Shown here: in pieces, positions 38,601 through 51,200 of the stretch
How the letters are laid out: every line of letters begins with the position of its first letter
How positions within the stretch are numbered: position 1 is the first letter of the stretch
From: Phascolomyces articulosus
Taxonomy: Eukaryota; Mucoromycota; Mucoromycetes; Mucorales; Lichtheimiaceae
Length of the DNA stretch: 64,000 nucleotides
NCBI GenBank assembly: GCA_025677815.1
Contig: JAIXMP010000008.1
Coordinates: forward strand, 124,001-188,000
Direction of reading: 5' to 3'
Program-made: the position numbers and the translations under genes
The notes under the pieces: model-generated
Database searches by the model: none
The model's input: only the letters and a program-made list of their open reading frames with translations
What the model was told of the DNA's origin: nothing

Positions 38601-41589
38601 AATTATACGTACAATGCTCTAATATATGTTTTACTAAATATGAGGAAAGAAAGAAGTAGGGGAATGGAATAGTGTAGATGAATATACTATTTAAAAGGAT
38701 GTTCATCCTGCTGACGACTTAATAAAGAAGTTGTGGGCAAAATATTAACATATATTGTGGACTTATTAAAAAAAAAAGAGAGAAGGAAATGAAGTATACG
38801 CTATCGCCGGTGAGATTTACCCATTCATTTACATCTTTCCTTTCAGGCATTCTACAATTAGTAGACACCCTCAAAGGAAGAGATGTATCTGTAGATTCAA
38901 TGCTTTCATTAGAGGCAATGACCTTATCATAATTTTTCTAAGTAAATACTGGTTTTTGTTGTTTTCTATAAAATATTTCATATAGAATTTGGAACAGAAA
39001 ACTTATAGAAACATAATAAGGTTTATGCTTCCTTATACATATTTTCAAGCATATTTGCAATAACTGTAGACTCTGGTCATCATCACCTTGTACGTAACAA
39101 ATAATTGTTGGCTTCCTTTTCATAAAAGCTAGGTTAAAATCTGTATACTTATTTATTATTGTGGAAGGCTAAATTTGCCTGTGCCTATAAGCAGATGATC
39201 GTTTCCTTGCGGTACTCTGTGGTAATAGTTTGTACCCATAAAAACTAATAATAATAAAACCAATAACAATATAAAAAAATAATGTCACAAAACAATAGTA
39301 AAATTTGACACTTACGTTTATAAACCATTTAAAAATGATGGATGCAATTCCTCATTGATAGTATTTTGAGTAGGTTTACTTGTTTATAGCAGAACTTATT
39401 TCTACTGACACAGCAATTGATACAACCATTCAATGAGACTTGAATTACTATAAAACAATTAAGTACTTTAATTTTTTTTGGAAGTATTAAAAAATATCAA
39501 AATAAAAAGCTTTATCATAATAGATAACTCAAATTATTCATGAGCGCTGTAACGCCTTGAACTGATCTAGTAAGTCTAGTAGGTTTTTGCGCTTTTTGGA
39601 GACATTTTATAAAAAATTATAGTAATGCGTAATGTTGATAACTCTTTTTTTTTTTTTGAATGAATCGAAAGGATAGATCATCAATGTACGATTATAAATA
39701 ATTGTTAGTCTTAGCACCAAACGATACATTACTGTGAATGACTTTTACAACCACTTCATCTTCTACCTCGTACTTTCAAGACAAGATGGAAATAATTCTT
39801 TTCCAATAGTGCACAATCAATATGGTGCAGGCATGCTACAGAAAAAATACCTTGTAAACAAGTTACCATGCCCAATTGTGTTTTTTTTTGTGGTGAAATT
39901 GACACACCGGAGCATTTTGTAGTTAACTTGTTTCTCCATCATTGCCATCGCTATATATTATTCCTCCTCTGCCAGATATATTTTCTTATTTAATCCCGTT
40001 CTTTTTCTGATACTACATGTGCAATTTTTTTAAAAAAAAATAGTAAGAAAGAGCCAGATGCTAGTCAATGATTAATGCGGAATCACTTTGATGTTATATC
40101 AAATCAATCGGGATAATCCATTTTTTATTATTTGCATGAATGTAGTTTATCAATATTTTCAACTTTCATCATAATAAATTCTACCCGACATCGACTCAAG
40201 ATAATAACACAAGTGTCAAATGACGAATATATAATTTCTTCACTATAGCAGTGACCATTTATAAGGATGATTACTCAAAAGATCTAAAAGAATGCCTCAC
40301 AACAACAGAAAGAGATATCAAAATTATATACTTTGAATTCAACATTTGTACCTACTGTATAATTAATATTAAGTGTTACCAATATAAATCGACAGTCTAC
40401 AATATACATACTAAACTATATGATTTGAAAGAAACAAACGAGCACTGTTGAAAGTAACTTTTCATATTACATTACGTAGAAAAGTTATAAAAGACAATGG
40501 AGGTAGCTAAGAATCTTGTTGAAAAGTTGTTCTTATGCTTTAATAATAACCCTTCATATCACTTCAATAAACTATCCCCAAAGCACACAAACTCCCACTT
40601 CCCAAGTGAAACGCATATTGAAAAAAGTTAATGATTAATGCACAGTCATATTATCAATGGAAAAATATGCCCTTTTTTATTTATAAGAAAGTTGTGAAAC
40701 TCAGGTTTGACTCACCATTCCCGGGTAATATACAATTTGGTGTTGTTGTCAATGCTACATAAAGAAAGGAGAGTTTATTAGGTATCAGACATAAAGAGGA
40801 AAAGGAGGACAATTGAGTTATTATTAATAAGGATATATTTACCAATAATGTAGATCTTTTTACGGGTGTATTCATAGGAGGTTATCAGCCATCTTTTATA
40901 TTAAACAAAATTTTTTGACATATAAATGAAACTAATGATGACGATGTGATGGTGATAAGAAGGAGCAAGGGTTTTATGGTCATATTTTATAAACAGGAAC
41001 CCATACTTCTTTAAATAAACAAACAAATAAGTCTAGAAAAGAAACTCTCATAATTAAATCTATTAAAAAAATGATATAAAAAAAGAAACAACAAGAAATC
41101 ATTTACTTTTCTTGGATACTCGTACGACATTAGTAGGATCATCGTGTAAGACCGTTCCCGCCTTTCTTTAGCTAAAATCGTTCCGACCCAACCCAAAAAC
41201 GATCACTTATATCAACAATGATTACAAAACAAAACTGGGCATAATCAAAAACAATAATGATAAAAATATAAGGAAAACGATAGAAATAAGCCAAAAAAGA
41301 AGAAAGAGAAAGAGAAATGCGACGTTGGATCTTTTGAGTTGATATCAAATATAAAGTTCTACAAATGAGAAAACGAGAAGGAGACTAATTTTATATATTA
41401 TTTGTTGATGCTGAGAATAAGTACAAAAGTATAAGTTGAGCGGGAAAGAGTGAGAGAGGGGTTTGCTTGTGTTAGTTGCCTTCGATTTAACAATATTATT
41501 ATTTATTAGAATAATAATATCTTTTTTTTCCCCTTTTTCTTCTTCATATACCTTTTTCTTTATTTCCTCGTCGTTGTTGTTGTTGACTA
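35649..41589. other. 5.9-kb gene-poor region with relics
   Basis: The longest gene-free stretch here. It contains an 18S rRNA 3' fragment (separate entry), a frame at about 36230-36807 (+) of some 190 codons with three in-frame stops that reads like decayed coding sequence with hydrophobic segments, and at 40716-40892 (-) two exon-like blocks with good splice signals reminiscent of an LSm protein N-terminus. Everything else is AT-rich sequence without recognisable content. The right end carries the promoter of the TBC gene. Confidence 0.5.
37139..37216 (-). pseudogene. Isolated, mutated 3' end of 18S rRNA
   Basis: The + strand holds GATCCTTCCGCAGGT (37146-37160), the complement of the universally conserved 18S 3' terminus just before ITS1. 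It continues as GCGGAAACATTGTTACG, CCTTTTACTTCCTCTAAAT and then CCTAGCTTGACAT, matching the complement of the last 80 bases or so of fungal 18S rRNA with scattered substitutions. The match ends near 37216, and no further 18S, ITS, 5.8S or 28S sequence is recognisable on either side. It is therefore a short stray rDNA fragment, not a functional rRNA gene. Confidence 0.85.
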
Positions 41590-44297
41590 ATGAGTACTTC
41601 CATCATCACTCCTACTCCAATAAATCACGATGAATTTTCATCCGTCTCATTAAGTAAACAAGAGGAGAAAACAACAAGTATTCATGGTGACATGGAAACT
41701 GATTCACTTAGTTCCCAAGGTTATACTACTTCTGACACCACTGACGAAATGATATCTTCTGATAAACATACTCGTACCTCACAAGATACTGTCAAAGAAG
41801 GTAATATAAAGCCACCCAAAAAAAAGAAAAAAAATCAGCAGTGTATAAAAACTGTTCTAACTGAAAGGCAAAAATAGCAGTATCAAAGGACTCCCAACAA
41901 CGAAAAAGTATGAACACGACAGTCAGCAGCAATAAAAATTGTGATACAGATAGTATCAGTAGTAATAGTGGAACAAGTAGTAGTAGTGACGACGACGAGG
42001 AAGAACATCAATCTTTTACACCTGTAGAGGACGATTATGATCCACCGACAACAAGTACTACTTTAAACGATAGTTTATTTAATGAAATGTCTTTTCAAGA
42101 TGCAGTTGATAAAAAACAAGAAGAAACACATAAAGAAGAACAAGCAGCAGGTGTTGCTATTACAACAAACGATACCATTGCCCCTCCCATTATTACCAGA
42201 GAAGCATTAATAGAATCAGCACCTATTACTATACCATCATCAACTACACCTACTCCTACTTGTCATTCACAACAACAGCAGCAATCGATTGCTAGAACAA
42301 CACCATTAGAAACAGTACCAGAAACAGCACCATTACCAACAAAAGGACATCAACAACCAAAAAAACCCGACCCGATCATTACACAAAAAAGTGGATTATT
42401 CAATATATGGTCGACCATCAAAGGTGCAGGACGCTGGACGTCCGATCAACAAGATACCCCAATGGTTGTGGAACATCGTACATTATCATCTGAAGAGCGA
42501 CAAAAAAGAGTCATTCAACGTCGAAGTGTATCACAACCTATGCTTGGTCAAGAAAATAGCATTTTACAACAAATGGAGCAACTCAATGTAGCAAATACGA
42601 ATGATCCCAAGGTCCGAATGTTATCTAGTATGAAACGAAAGTCGATTCGTCAGAGTCTTGTGAATCAAAACAAGAGTGTTGGCTATGATTATGATTGGGG
42701 TAAAAAAAAAAAAAAAAGTAACCAAAAAATAGGAGAAAGAAAATGCTCAAAATGAGAAGCTAACTCTATTAATATGACGATTAGATTTTTGGGCTGGTTT
42801 ATTATGTGATTATGAACAAACAAGAAAAAGTAAAAAATTCTTACTTCATAATGTCGAATTGGGTATTCCACCATCCATCCGTGGTATGGTTTGGCAAATG
42901 CTTTCAGAATCCAAGAATCATGAATTGCAGGACAAATATATTGATTTACTAAACACACCGAGTGCATACGAAAAAATGATTCAACGCGATCTTGCACGAA
43001 CATTCCCAGGTCATAAATTTTTCAAAGAACGTGATGGTGTTGGTCAGGAAGGACTTTATAATGTTGTTCGAGCTTATAGTGTATATGATCAAGAAGTCGG
43101 TTATTGTCAAGGCCTAGCATTTGTTGTTGGACCTTTATTACTTAATGTAAGGAATGACATTTTAGATTACATTTGTTGAGATAAAAAAAAATAAAGGAAA
43201 AATGAATCGTATGCTGATAAATGAGAAATCTTGATATAGATGCCTGATGATGAAGCATTTTGTGTCCTAGTCAAACTTATGAATAATTATGGATTACGAG
43301 GGCATTTCACACCCGATATGGAAGGACTTCATGTACGACTATATCAATTCGACGCACTTGTTGAAGAATATTTGCCTCATGTTGCAAGGCATTTGCAACA
43401 ACAGACAATCACTTCTACAATGTATGCCTCACAGTGGTTCATGACGTTATTCGCATATAAGTTCCCGCTTGAACTGGTGTTTCGCATTTATGATTTAATT
43501 TTGACGGAAGGAGTCCGGTCCATATTCCAATTTGCCATTGCTGTCCTCAAACGAAACGAAACCACTATTCTGGGCTTGGACTTTGAACATTTGCTTAACT
43601 TTTTGAAGAATGGGTTATTTGAAGAATACAAGGTAAAATTTATCAATCAAAAATAATGTTATACTTTAAAGTTAATATACATATGCAAAATCATATCACA
43701 GAATGTGGTAATATATAACAATTAATTGACATATTTATATTTCCACCTTATTGATATACATAGGACGATGATCGACAATTGGTTGCTGATGCTTGTACAT
43801 TTGATATTACCGTAAAACGACTTAACCAATTGGAAAAAGAACATAAACAACAACAAGCTAAAGAAGTTGCAGATGCACGAACATTAGACCAATTACAAAA
43901 GAACAATGTTGAATTACGTGCCCAAGTAAAAGAAATCGAAACCACAACACTAAGTGTAGAGCAAGAACGTAAGGATATTTGTATTCAATTAGACAAGAGT
44001 CGAGCAGATCTATCGCATGCCTATGACGAACAATCATCGCTGAACGATTTGGTTGGATTATTACGTGACGAAGTAAAATCATTACCTCGTAGAATCGAAT
44101 CCCAATGTCGAACCGAGTTTGAGGATTTGTGTACAGAAAATGCGAAACTTGTGGAAAAGAATTCTGTTTTAGAGGATCAATTGGCAAATCTCGAAACGCT
44201 GGTCATTGATATAAAGATGAGATATGCTCAAAGTGAAAATGAACGTGGAGAATTGCAACAAAAATTGAATGAAATGAAGAAATTAATGGGGATTTAA
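41590..44297 (+). CDS. TBC-domain Rab GTPase-activating protein (Gyp5/EVI5-like)
   Basis: Five exons, 41590-41800, 41878-42699, 42785-43146, 43240-43632 and 43764-44297, encode 773 residues. Residues 1-340 are low-complexity Ser/Thr/Asp-rich sequence. The TBC domain (about 345-600) starts DFWAGLLCDYE and GIPPSIRGMVW. It keeps both catalytic fingers: the arginine in IQRDLART (IxxDxxR) and the glutamine in VGYCQGLAF (YxQ), so it should be an active GAP. It continues through WFMTLFAYKFPLELVFRIYDLIL. A coiled coil of about 170 residues follows (KRLNQLEKEHKQQQAKE to RGELQQKLNEMKKLMG). TBC plus C-terminal coiled coil matches Gyp5/Gyl1 and EVI5, which act on Rabs of the Golgi-to-surface route. The exact Rab is unknown. 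Confidence 0.9.
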
Positions 44298-47200
44298 TAA
44301 AAAAAATCTTTTTAATATCATCACACCAATGCATTTTTGTCGATTTCTTCATATACGGACCATCACTTATCCATCTATATGCACATGCACTCGTTCATAC
44401 TACATTTTATATATGCTCCTTTTACATCTTGATCATTGTCTTCCTTCAATTACACAACATACTCACTTCACACGAAATATCTTGACCACACTCAAGTACA
44501 AGCATATCATTTACGACATTTTGACATTACTCCCCAATATTTGTTTCTTTTTTTTTTTTGTTCTTTCTTTTTAATATAGTTTGACATTTACCATTATCAT
44601 AAATAATAATATATTTCCTCATTACGATATGTATCTATTGAGTATATATATGTTTACCATGACAACAACAAAGTTAATCATTTTTACAGCTTTGAAGAAC
44701 TGTGGGATGGTTCTATAATCAGACCCTTTTTTTCGATTCAGGAATAAGGTATGACCTGATGATCAATGAAACTGACACCCTTCCCAAAAAGGTGACATTT
44801 TTGTTAGGTTTATTTATAAAAGCATTTGTTTGTTTATTTTACGTATTTGTATAAACATCAAATTAAAGTTAAAAATCATAATTATCAATATGGGAAGATA
44901 AATCGCAATGTATCTCTATAAGGCTAGATAAATTAGTTTGTATATGATAACTTTGGAACTTGTTATTTTAATAATATAGATATCGTGCTGTAATGCCGCT
45001 TTCCATATCATTTCTTCGCCTACTTAGTTTTTATATTTTTCTGATGACACATCCAGTGGATGACGGTACACATCTGCTAAATACATTACTGCGAAAACAT
45101 CCATGAGTCATCATCCAAAAATGAAAATGCAAAGTGACTTTCAATAGTGGCGGCTTTTTATAGTCAGGCTTGTGTTGGTTTAGATCCTGTAATGTTGTTA
45201 AATTTGCCTTTTCATCACGATCAATAGATCCGGTCAAAGTAACCACACAGTGTCATTTGAGTTGATATTCATCGGGTTGATAATCATCATCCGATGATAA
45301 CGGTAATAATGTATGTTGTTGGTTGCTATTTTCTTGGTTCTTTTGACAGACAAAGACTTCTTTTGTTGTTTTAATTTCACAGTAATCATGATGTAGCTTC
45401 TATTACTAACTTTCAGGTTTTCAACTTCGAGTATACATGGACCGAGAGTCGTGACACGCATAAATATGCTGATAAAGCAGCAACATCGCGATCTGGATAA
45501 CGGTCGATTGTTGCTTTGAGCACTACTGCATAAAAAAAAAACCTAAAAAACATAGAGGTATAAAGAACCACTGTTTTGATAGGAAGCACAATATATATTT
45601 TCAAGAAACTGCTATTGTATATGTTACCTCCCTTTAGGTCACCCATTTACATCATTGATTGATATGAATTGTTTTTTAACACATTTATTCGAAAAGAAAG
45701 ATAATCAATAAAAACGTACTGTATGCGTACAGTTAGTTTGTCATGAAACGTCCATGCCTAAGAAATATAATTTATATAATTTAGTATTTTAACGATATTA
45801 CTACTTTCACCAATTTTGTACTCTACATTTATTATATATCGAACAGCATTTTATAAACATAGCTAACTCGCTGATTTTTCCAGTGTAAACATTACAATCA
45901 GATTTTGTTGTTCCAAAACAATGAACTTGAACTGCCTCATCAAAAGCATATGTAGAAGGCATATTCTAATTCATCAATACACATAATAACATTATAGAAA
46001 ATTGAAAAGAGAAAAAAAAACTCACGTTTTCCGATCGCATACAGGATTATATATGAAAATCTCGTGATGAAAATATTTACTGCTCTTTTGAAAGTGGTAT
46101 ACTATTACGTTAAGAACTATCTACAGGTCCTACATAGTTTATTTTTTACGTATAGTATTGTTTTGTTGCAGAAACGGATATGGCGCTTACATCGAGTATT
46201 ACTGCATATTCGCCGTAAGCATATTTACTTATAGCGGATGATATACGGAAAATAGCAAAAGTGTACATTATCCTGCATATTATTATAAGTATTGCATTTG
46301 GGAATGATGAGTAAAAATCCCAATCCATTATATTCGATTGAAATGCTTTGCAATTCAAAAATACATTTAGATTGTCATGGCACTTCATATATTTATTTTC
46401 TTTATACGATGATATTATTCAACCAAAAACAAGTGCAGAGTATGCTATTGGCTTGGAAATTCTGGCGGTCCTTTATTATAGAAAACACAGAATCAACCAT
46501 AAAATGAATATAAGCATACTAGGTGGAAAAAATGAATAGGCTTACGGTACATATTAAATCGTGACAATCTAAAGTTCAATGTGTAATGCGTGTTGCTTGC
46601 ATGTGTGAGTAGTATTATGGGAGAGGTGGTATGTATTGCTCTAAAATATAAGTATGTACTATTGTCCTGTTTTATAGCAGAACAAAATTTTTACACAGGA
46701 ATACTTTTATGTATGCTTCTTCATTTCATAGCTTAAACCACTGTCTTCTAATATTCGTAATGCGTCATTAAGATTTGAAGTATCACATGCTTAATATCTA
46801 ATAATAATTTAATCGTAATATCCATTACAGCGTTCGACCCTTCAGTCATATATAAACGTGTATACCACTCGTTAACTTTGATCAAGTATGCACAGTAGAG
46901 TCCCTTTATGGGGATGTGGTATTATTTCGTGCAAAAGTTGCAGAATCTAATCCTTATTATACTATCTTTTGTTGCTAAGAGGATACCTTTTTTTTTTTTT
47001 TAAAAAAAAAGGGGTATCCCTACCCTACTAAATATAAATTTGTTTACCAACATTATCTAACAATCATCCCTTCCAGTATGCCGAGGGTTATATGTACAAG
47101 CTAAATATGTATCATTATTGCAAAGGTTTGAATATTAGTACAGGAACTAAGCAAAGGAATCCACAGCCAAGTGTGTAAAAAATGACAATTAGGTTCAATG

Positions 47201-48278
47201 AATATAAGACTTAGAAACTATTTTGTGGTAGATATGGATCTAAAAAATGTATCAAAGTAAGACCTTCTCAACAGCAAACAAACACTAAGTAGCCATTATT
47301 ATTAATCATTTAGTTTTTGACCTATCACAATCAGTTAAGTAATCTACAAGAATCATTGGATAATGATGTCATTCGTACAGAAAGCAATTTTATTTAATTT
47401 CTAGTCCAAATTTCTTTTCCTAAGTCTGCTTTTTTTAAATAATAACAGCAACGGAAACAACAGTGGATGTACCATACATATGCATTGCTAAAATTTTTCG
47501 ACGATATTCGGTCTCAGAGAAGATATTGATACCTCTAAACAAACTGTATAAAATTTCTTCATAATCATATAGTAAAATATATAGTTCATTTAGTGTGATG
47601 AACCAAAAGATAATTCAGTATTCCTGGTTACCAAGCTCAAAGTGCTTCCTCCCATCACCAACAAATGAGAATTTGTATTACCTTTTAAAAAACTGTTAGT
47701 ACATGTACTACTATGTGCAACAAGGGTACCTTTTTCATTGATCTCAGTCATATAAAGCTTCCTCTTACTAATATCCAATAAAATATATATATCACTTGTT
47801 GGTGAATAAGTAAAAATGGACTACCATGATGGATGTTCCTTCTCATCATAATTTAATATAATTTAATATTAAATGTACTAGTCCAAACTTATCACGTACA
47901 AAGTTATTAAAAAATTAATATAAAAATTCACCGCGGGCGGTCCGATGATTTTGTGTGTGTGCGTGTGTAACAATAGATCACCCAGTTCCTCCATCCGCTC
48001 TTTTCAAACAGGTCGAGATCAAAGAAAGAATGAAAGTAGCGGAGGAGCTCACCTTTGATGTGGTGCATTTTTCTCTTTCGGAATCGAAATCATCACAACA
48101 AAACTGACACAACAGAACACTTTTTTTCGTCACGCGCCTTTTTCTTTTTTTAAACTTTTTTTTTTATATTTAAAACAGGAGAAACTGGCCTTTCTTTAGT
48201 TCTATTATTATTATTATTATTATTATTTGTTCTTGTCCTTTTTCTTTTTACTCAATCTACTAATATAATAAGTAACCG
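44298..48278. other. 4-kb gene-poor region with relics
   Basis: 3' flank of the TBC gene on the left and myosin V promoter on the right, the latter with a CT/T-rich tract and an ATT trinucleotide run at 48204-48228. At 47435-47822 (-) two adjacent frames read like protein (separate finding). A near-palindrome of T and A runs lies at 46981-47019. Small frames between 45031 and 45660 (-) remain unassigned. Confidence 0.45.
46981..47019. repeat. Inverted repeat with T/A tracts
   Basis: GGATACC followed by 14 T, then 9 A followed by GGGGTATCC. The arms pair with a small mismatch and could form a hairpin. No terminal repeats or target-site duplications mark it as a transposon end. Confidence 0.6.
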
Positions 48279-51200
48279 ATGGCAACTGAAAAAGCTCGTC
48301 AGGCTGCCGAAGTATATACAAAAGGAACTCAAGCTTGGTTGCCCGTCGATACCGATGCTTGTTGGATCTCCGTCTCTTGTATTTCTAATACCATTACGGA
48401 CGATGGCAATGTTCGTCTTGTTTTCGAGGACGACAATGAAGAAAAGGTAATAAGCTAATAAACCGGGAAAGTGTTTTTACATGGGTGCCAAAGCGCGTAT
48501 ATATTTTTTTTCGATGTATTTTAACATAAAGAGTTGGATTTATTGTTGTAGGAACATGTTTTTGAGTGCAAGCTTACAGATATAGAGAAAACAGATGGTT
48601 CTAATCTTCCTCCACTACGCAATCCTCCTAAGATGGAGTATACGGATGATCTTACCAGTTTGAGTTATCTTAATGAACCTGCAGGTATAAAAAGAAGATT
48701 AAAAATTATTAAGACAATTTTAAATATACACATGACTAATGTCCTTTATCATTATCCTTGGTTCAGTTCTTAACACGATTCGTACACGATATATGCAACA
48801 TCTTATCTATACGTATTCTGGTATTGTATTGATTGCCGTGAATCCATTCGATAGAGTATCACTCTATGATCCAGATATTGTACAACAGTACGCGGGACGA
48901 AAGCGGGGCGAACTAGAGCCACATTTGTTTGCTATTGCAGAAGATGCATATCGCTGCATGATTCGGGAACAGATGAACCAAACCATCGTTGTCTCAGGAG
49001 AAAGGTAAAACACTTTATTTAACACATAATGAAAATAGAAAAAAAAAGGAGAAGGATTAGTGGTACAAACAATATGTATATCATCATAAACACAAACATA
49101 ACACAGAGCCCTTTTTTGATATATATCATAGTGGTGCTGGTAAAACAGTGAGTGCAAAATATATTATGAGATACTTTGCCACAGCAGATGATCAAGAGTC
49201 AGTTGGAAGAAATAAAAAGGATGGAGGCATGACCGAAGTAGAAGAACAAATTCTTGCCACCAATCCTATCATGGAAGCTTTCGGTAATGCAAAAACGACT
49301 CGAAACGATAATAGTTCCCGCTTTGGCAAATATATTGAGATCCAGTTTGATAATGGCAATAATATTATTGGAGCTAAAATACGAACTTATTTACTCGAAC
49401 GTTCTCGACTTATTTTCCAACCAAATACTGAACGAAATTATCATATTTTCTACCAGGTAAAAATTAATAGTTTTTATGCAATGTGTATATTCCACAAATG
49501 CAGCTTGTTGCATATTCGTCCATTATTTCACACAGTTGAGTAGTGTGTATATCACATGATTTTCTCATTTTTTTAATACTTATATATAATTCATTTTAGT
49601 TATGTGCTGGTGCACCCCATTCTGAACGAAAAGAATTTCATCTTGGAGATTATACCACGTTCCACTACCTTAACCAAAGCGGCACAGGCACGATACCCGG
49701 TGTGGATGATACTCTTGAATTCGAAGTAACACAGCGCGCTCTTTCCACCGTGGGTCTTTCTCTTCAATTACAATGGCAAATTTTCCGTCTCTTGTCAGCT
49801 CTTTTACATATTGGTAACATTCAAATCACAGGTCGTGGTGATGCCATGTTATCTGATACAGATGAAGCATTGAATATCGCTACCAAATTGCTGGGTATCA
49901 AAACGGCTGATTTCCGTAAATGGATCGTACGCAAACAAATTATAACACGATCTGAAAAAATTGTGACGAATCTTTCACCCACGCAAGCTGTTGTAGTGAA
50001 GGATTCTGTTGCGAAATATGTCTATGCTAATCTCTTTGACTGGCTCGTGGGTGTCATCAATGACAGCTTGTCATCCCCTGATCCAGAAAACATTCGCACG
50101 TTCATCGGAGTTTTGGATATTTACGGTTTTGAACATTTCAAAAAGAATTCCTTTGAACAATTTTGCATTAACTACGCAAATGAAAAATTGCAACAACAGG
50201 TAATTTATTTCCTTCCCTTTGTTTTTCTGATATTTTATGATGTCTAACCAAGTATCTATCTTTTATTATTAGTTTAATCAACATGTATTTAAACTGGAAC
50301 AAGAAGAATACGTTCGTGAACAAATTAATTGGACATTTATCGAATTCAGTGATAATCAAAAGTGTATCGACCTTATTGAAGGAAAGCTTGGTATTTTATC
50401 TCTATTGGATGAGGTTTGTAGAACACTTTTTATATATGTATATATTAGATGAAACATGGAATATTAATGAATTGTTTTATTTTATGGGCATGGATATTGG
50501 ATATATATTGGAATAGGAATCACGTCTTCCAGCTGGTACAGATAATGGCTTCTGTCAAAAATTATACGATAACTTTGGAAAGCCAGAATATAAACAATTC
50601 TTTAAAAAACCACGATTTTCTAACAATGCATTCACTGTGGCTCATTACGCTCATGATGTACAATACGAAGCCGAGAATTTCTTGGATAAGAACAAGGATA
50701 CTGTACCAGATGAACATATGGCTTTGTTACAGGGTTCCGAATTTGAATTTTTGAAGGAAGTCATGGATAGAGCTGCTGCTAATAATCCAGCACCAACGGT
50801 AAGGAAATAGCCATTTTTGGTTCCTTTAAAAAAATGTGCTTTGTCTTATTTCACCTTTACTTACTTTATTTTGCAACTTAATAGCCCGAAAAGAGCAAAC
50901 GAATGAGTATGATTGCAAGAAAACCAACACTTGGATCCATCTTCAAATTATCACTTATTCAACTTATGGATACCATTGGTGACACCAATGTCCATTATAT
51001 TCGATGTATTAAACCAAATGAAGCCAAGGTTGCTTGGGAATTTGAACCTAGTATGGTATTATCTCAGCTCCGAGCTTGTGGTGTCTTAGAAACAATTCGT
51101 ATCAGTTGTGCTGGTTATCCATCACGTTGGACATTTGAAGAATTTGCTGAACGTTATTATGCACTTGTACCATCCAAGAACTGGGCCACGGATGATTTAC

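Noticed and set aside
46981..47019. Inverted repeat as a transposon terminus or terminator
   Set aside because: Arms are short, largely T and A tracts, with no second copy, transposase or target-site duplication nearby.
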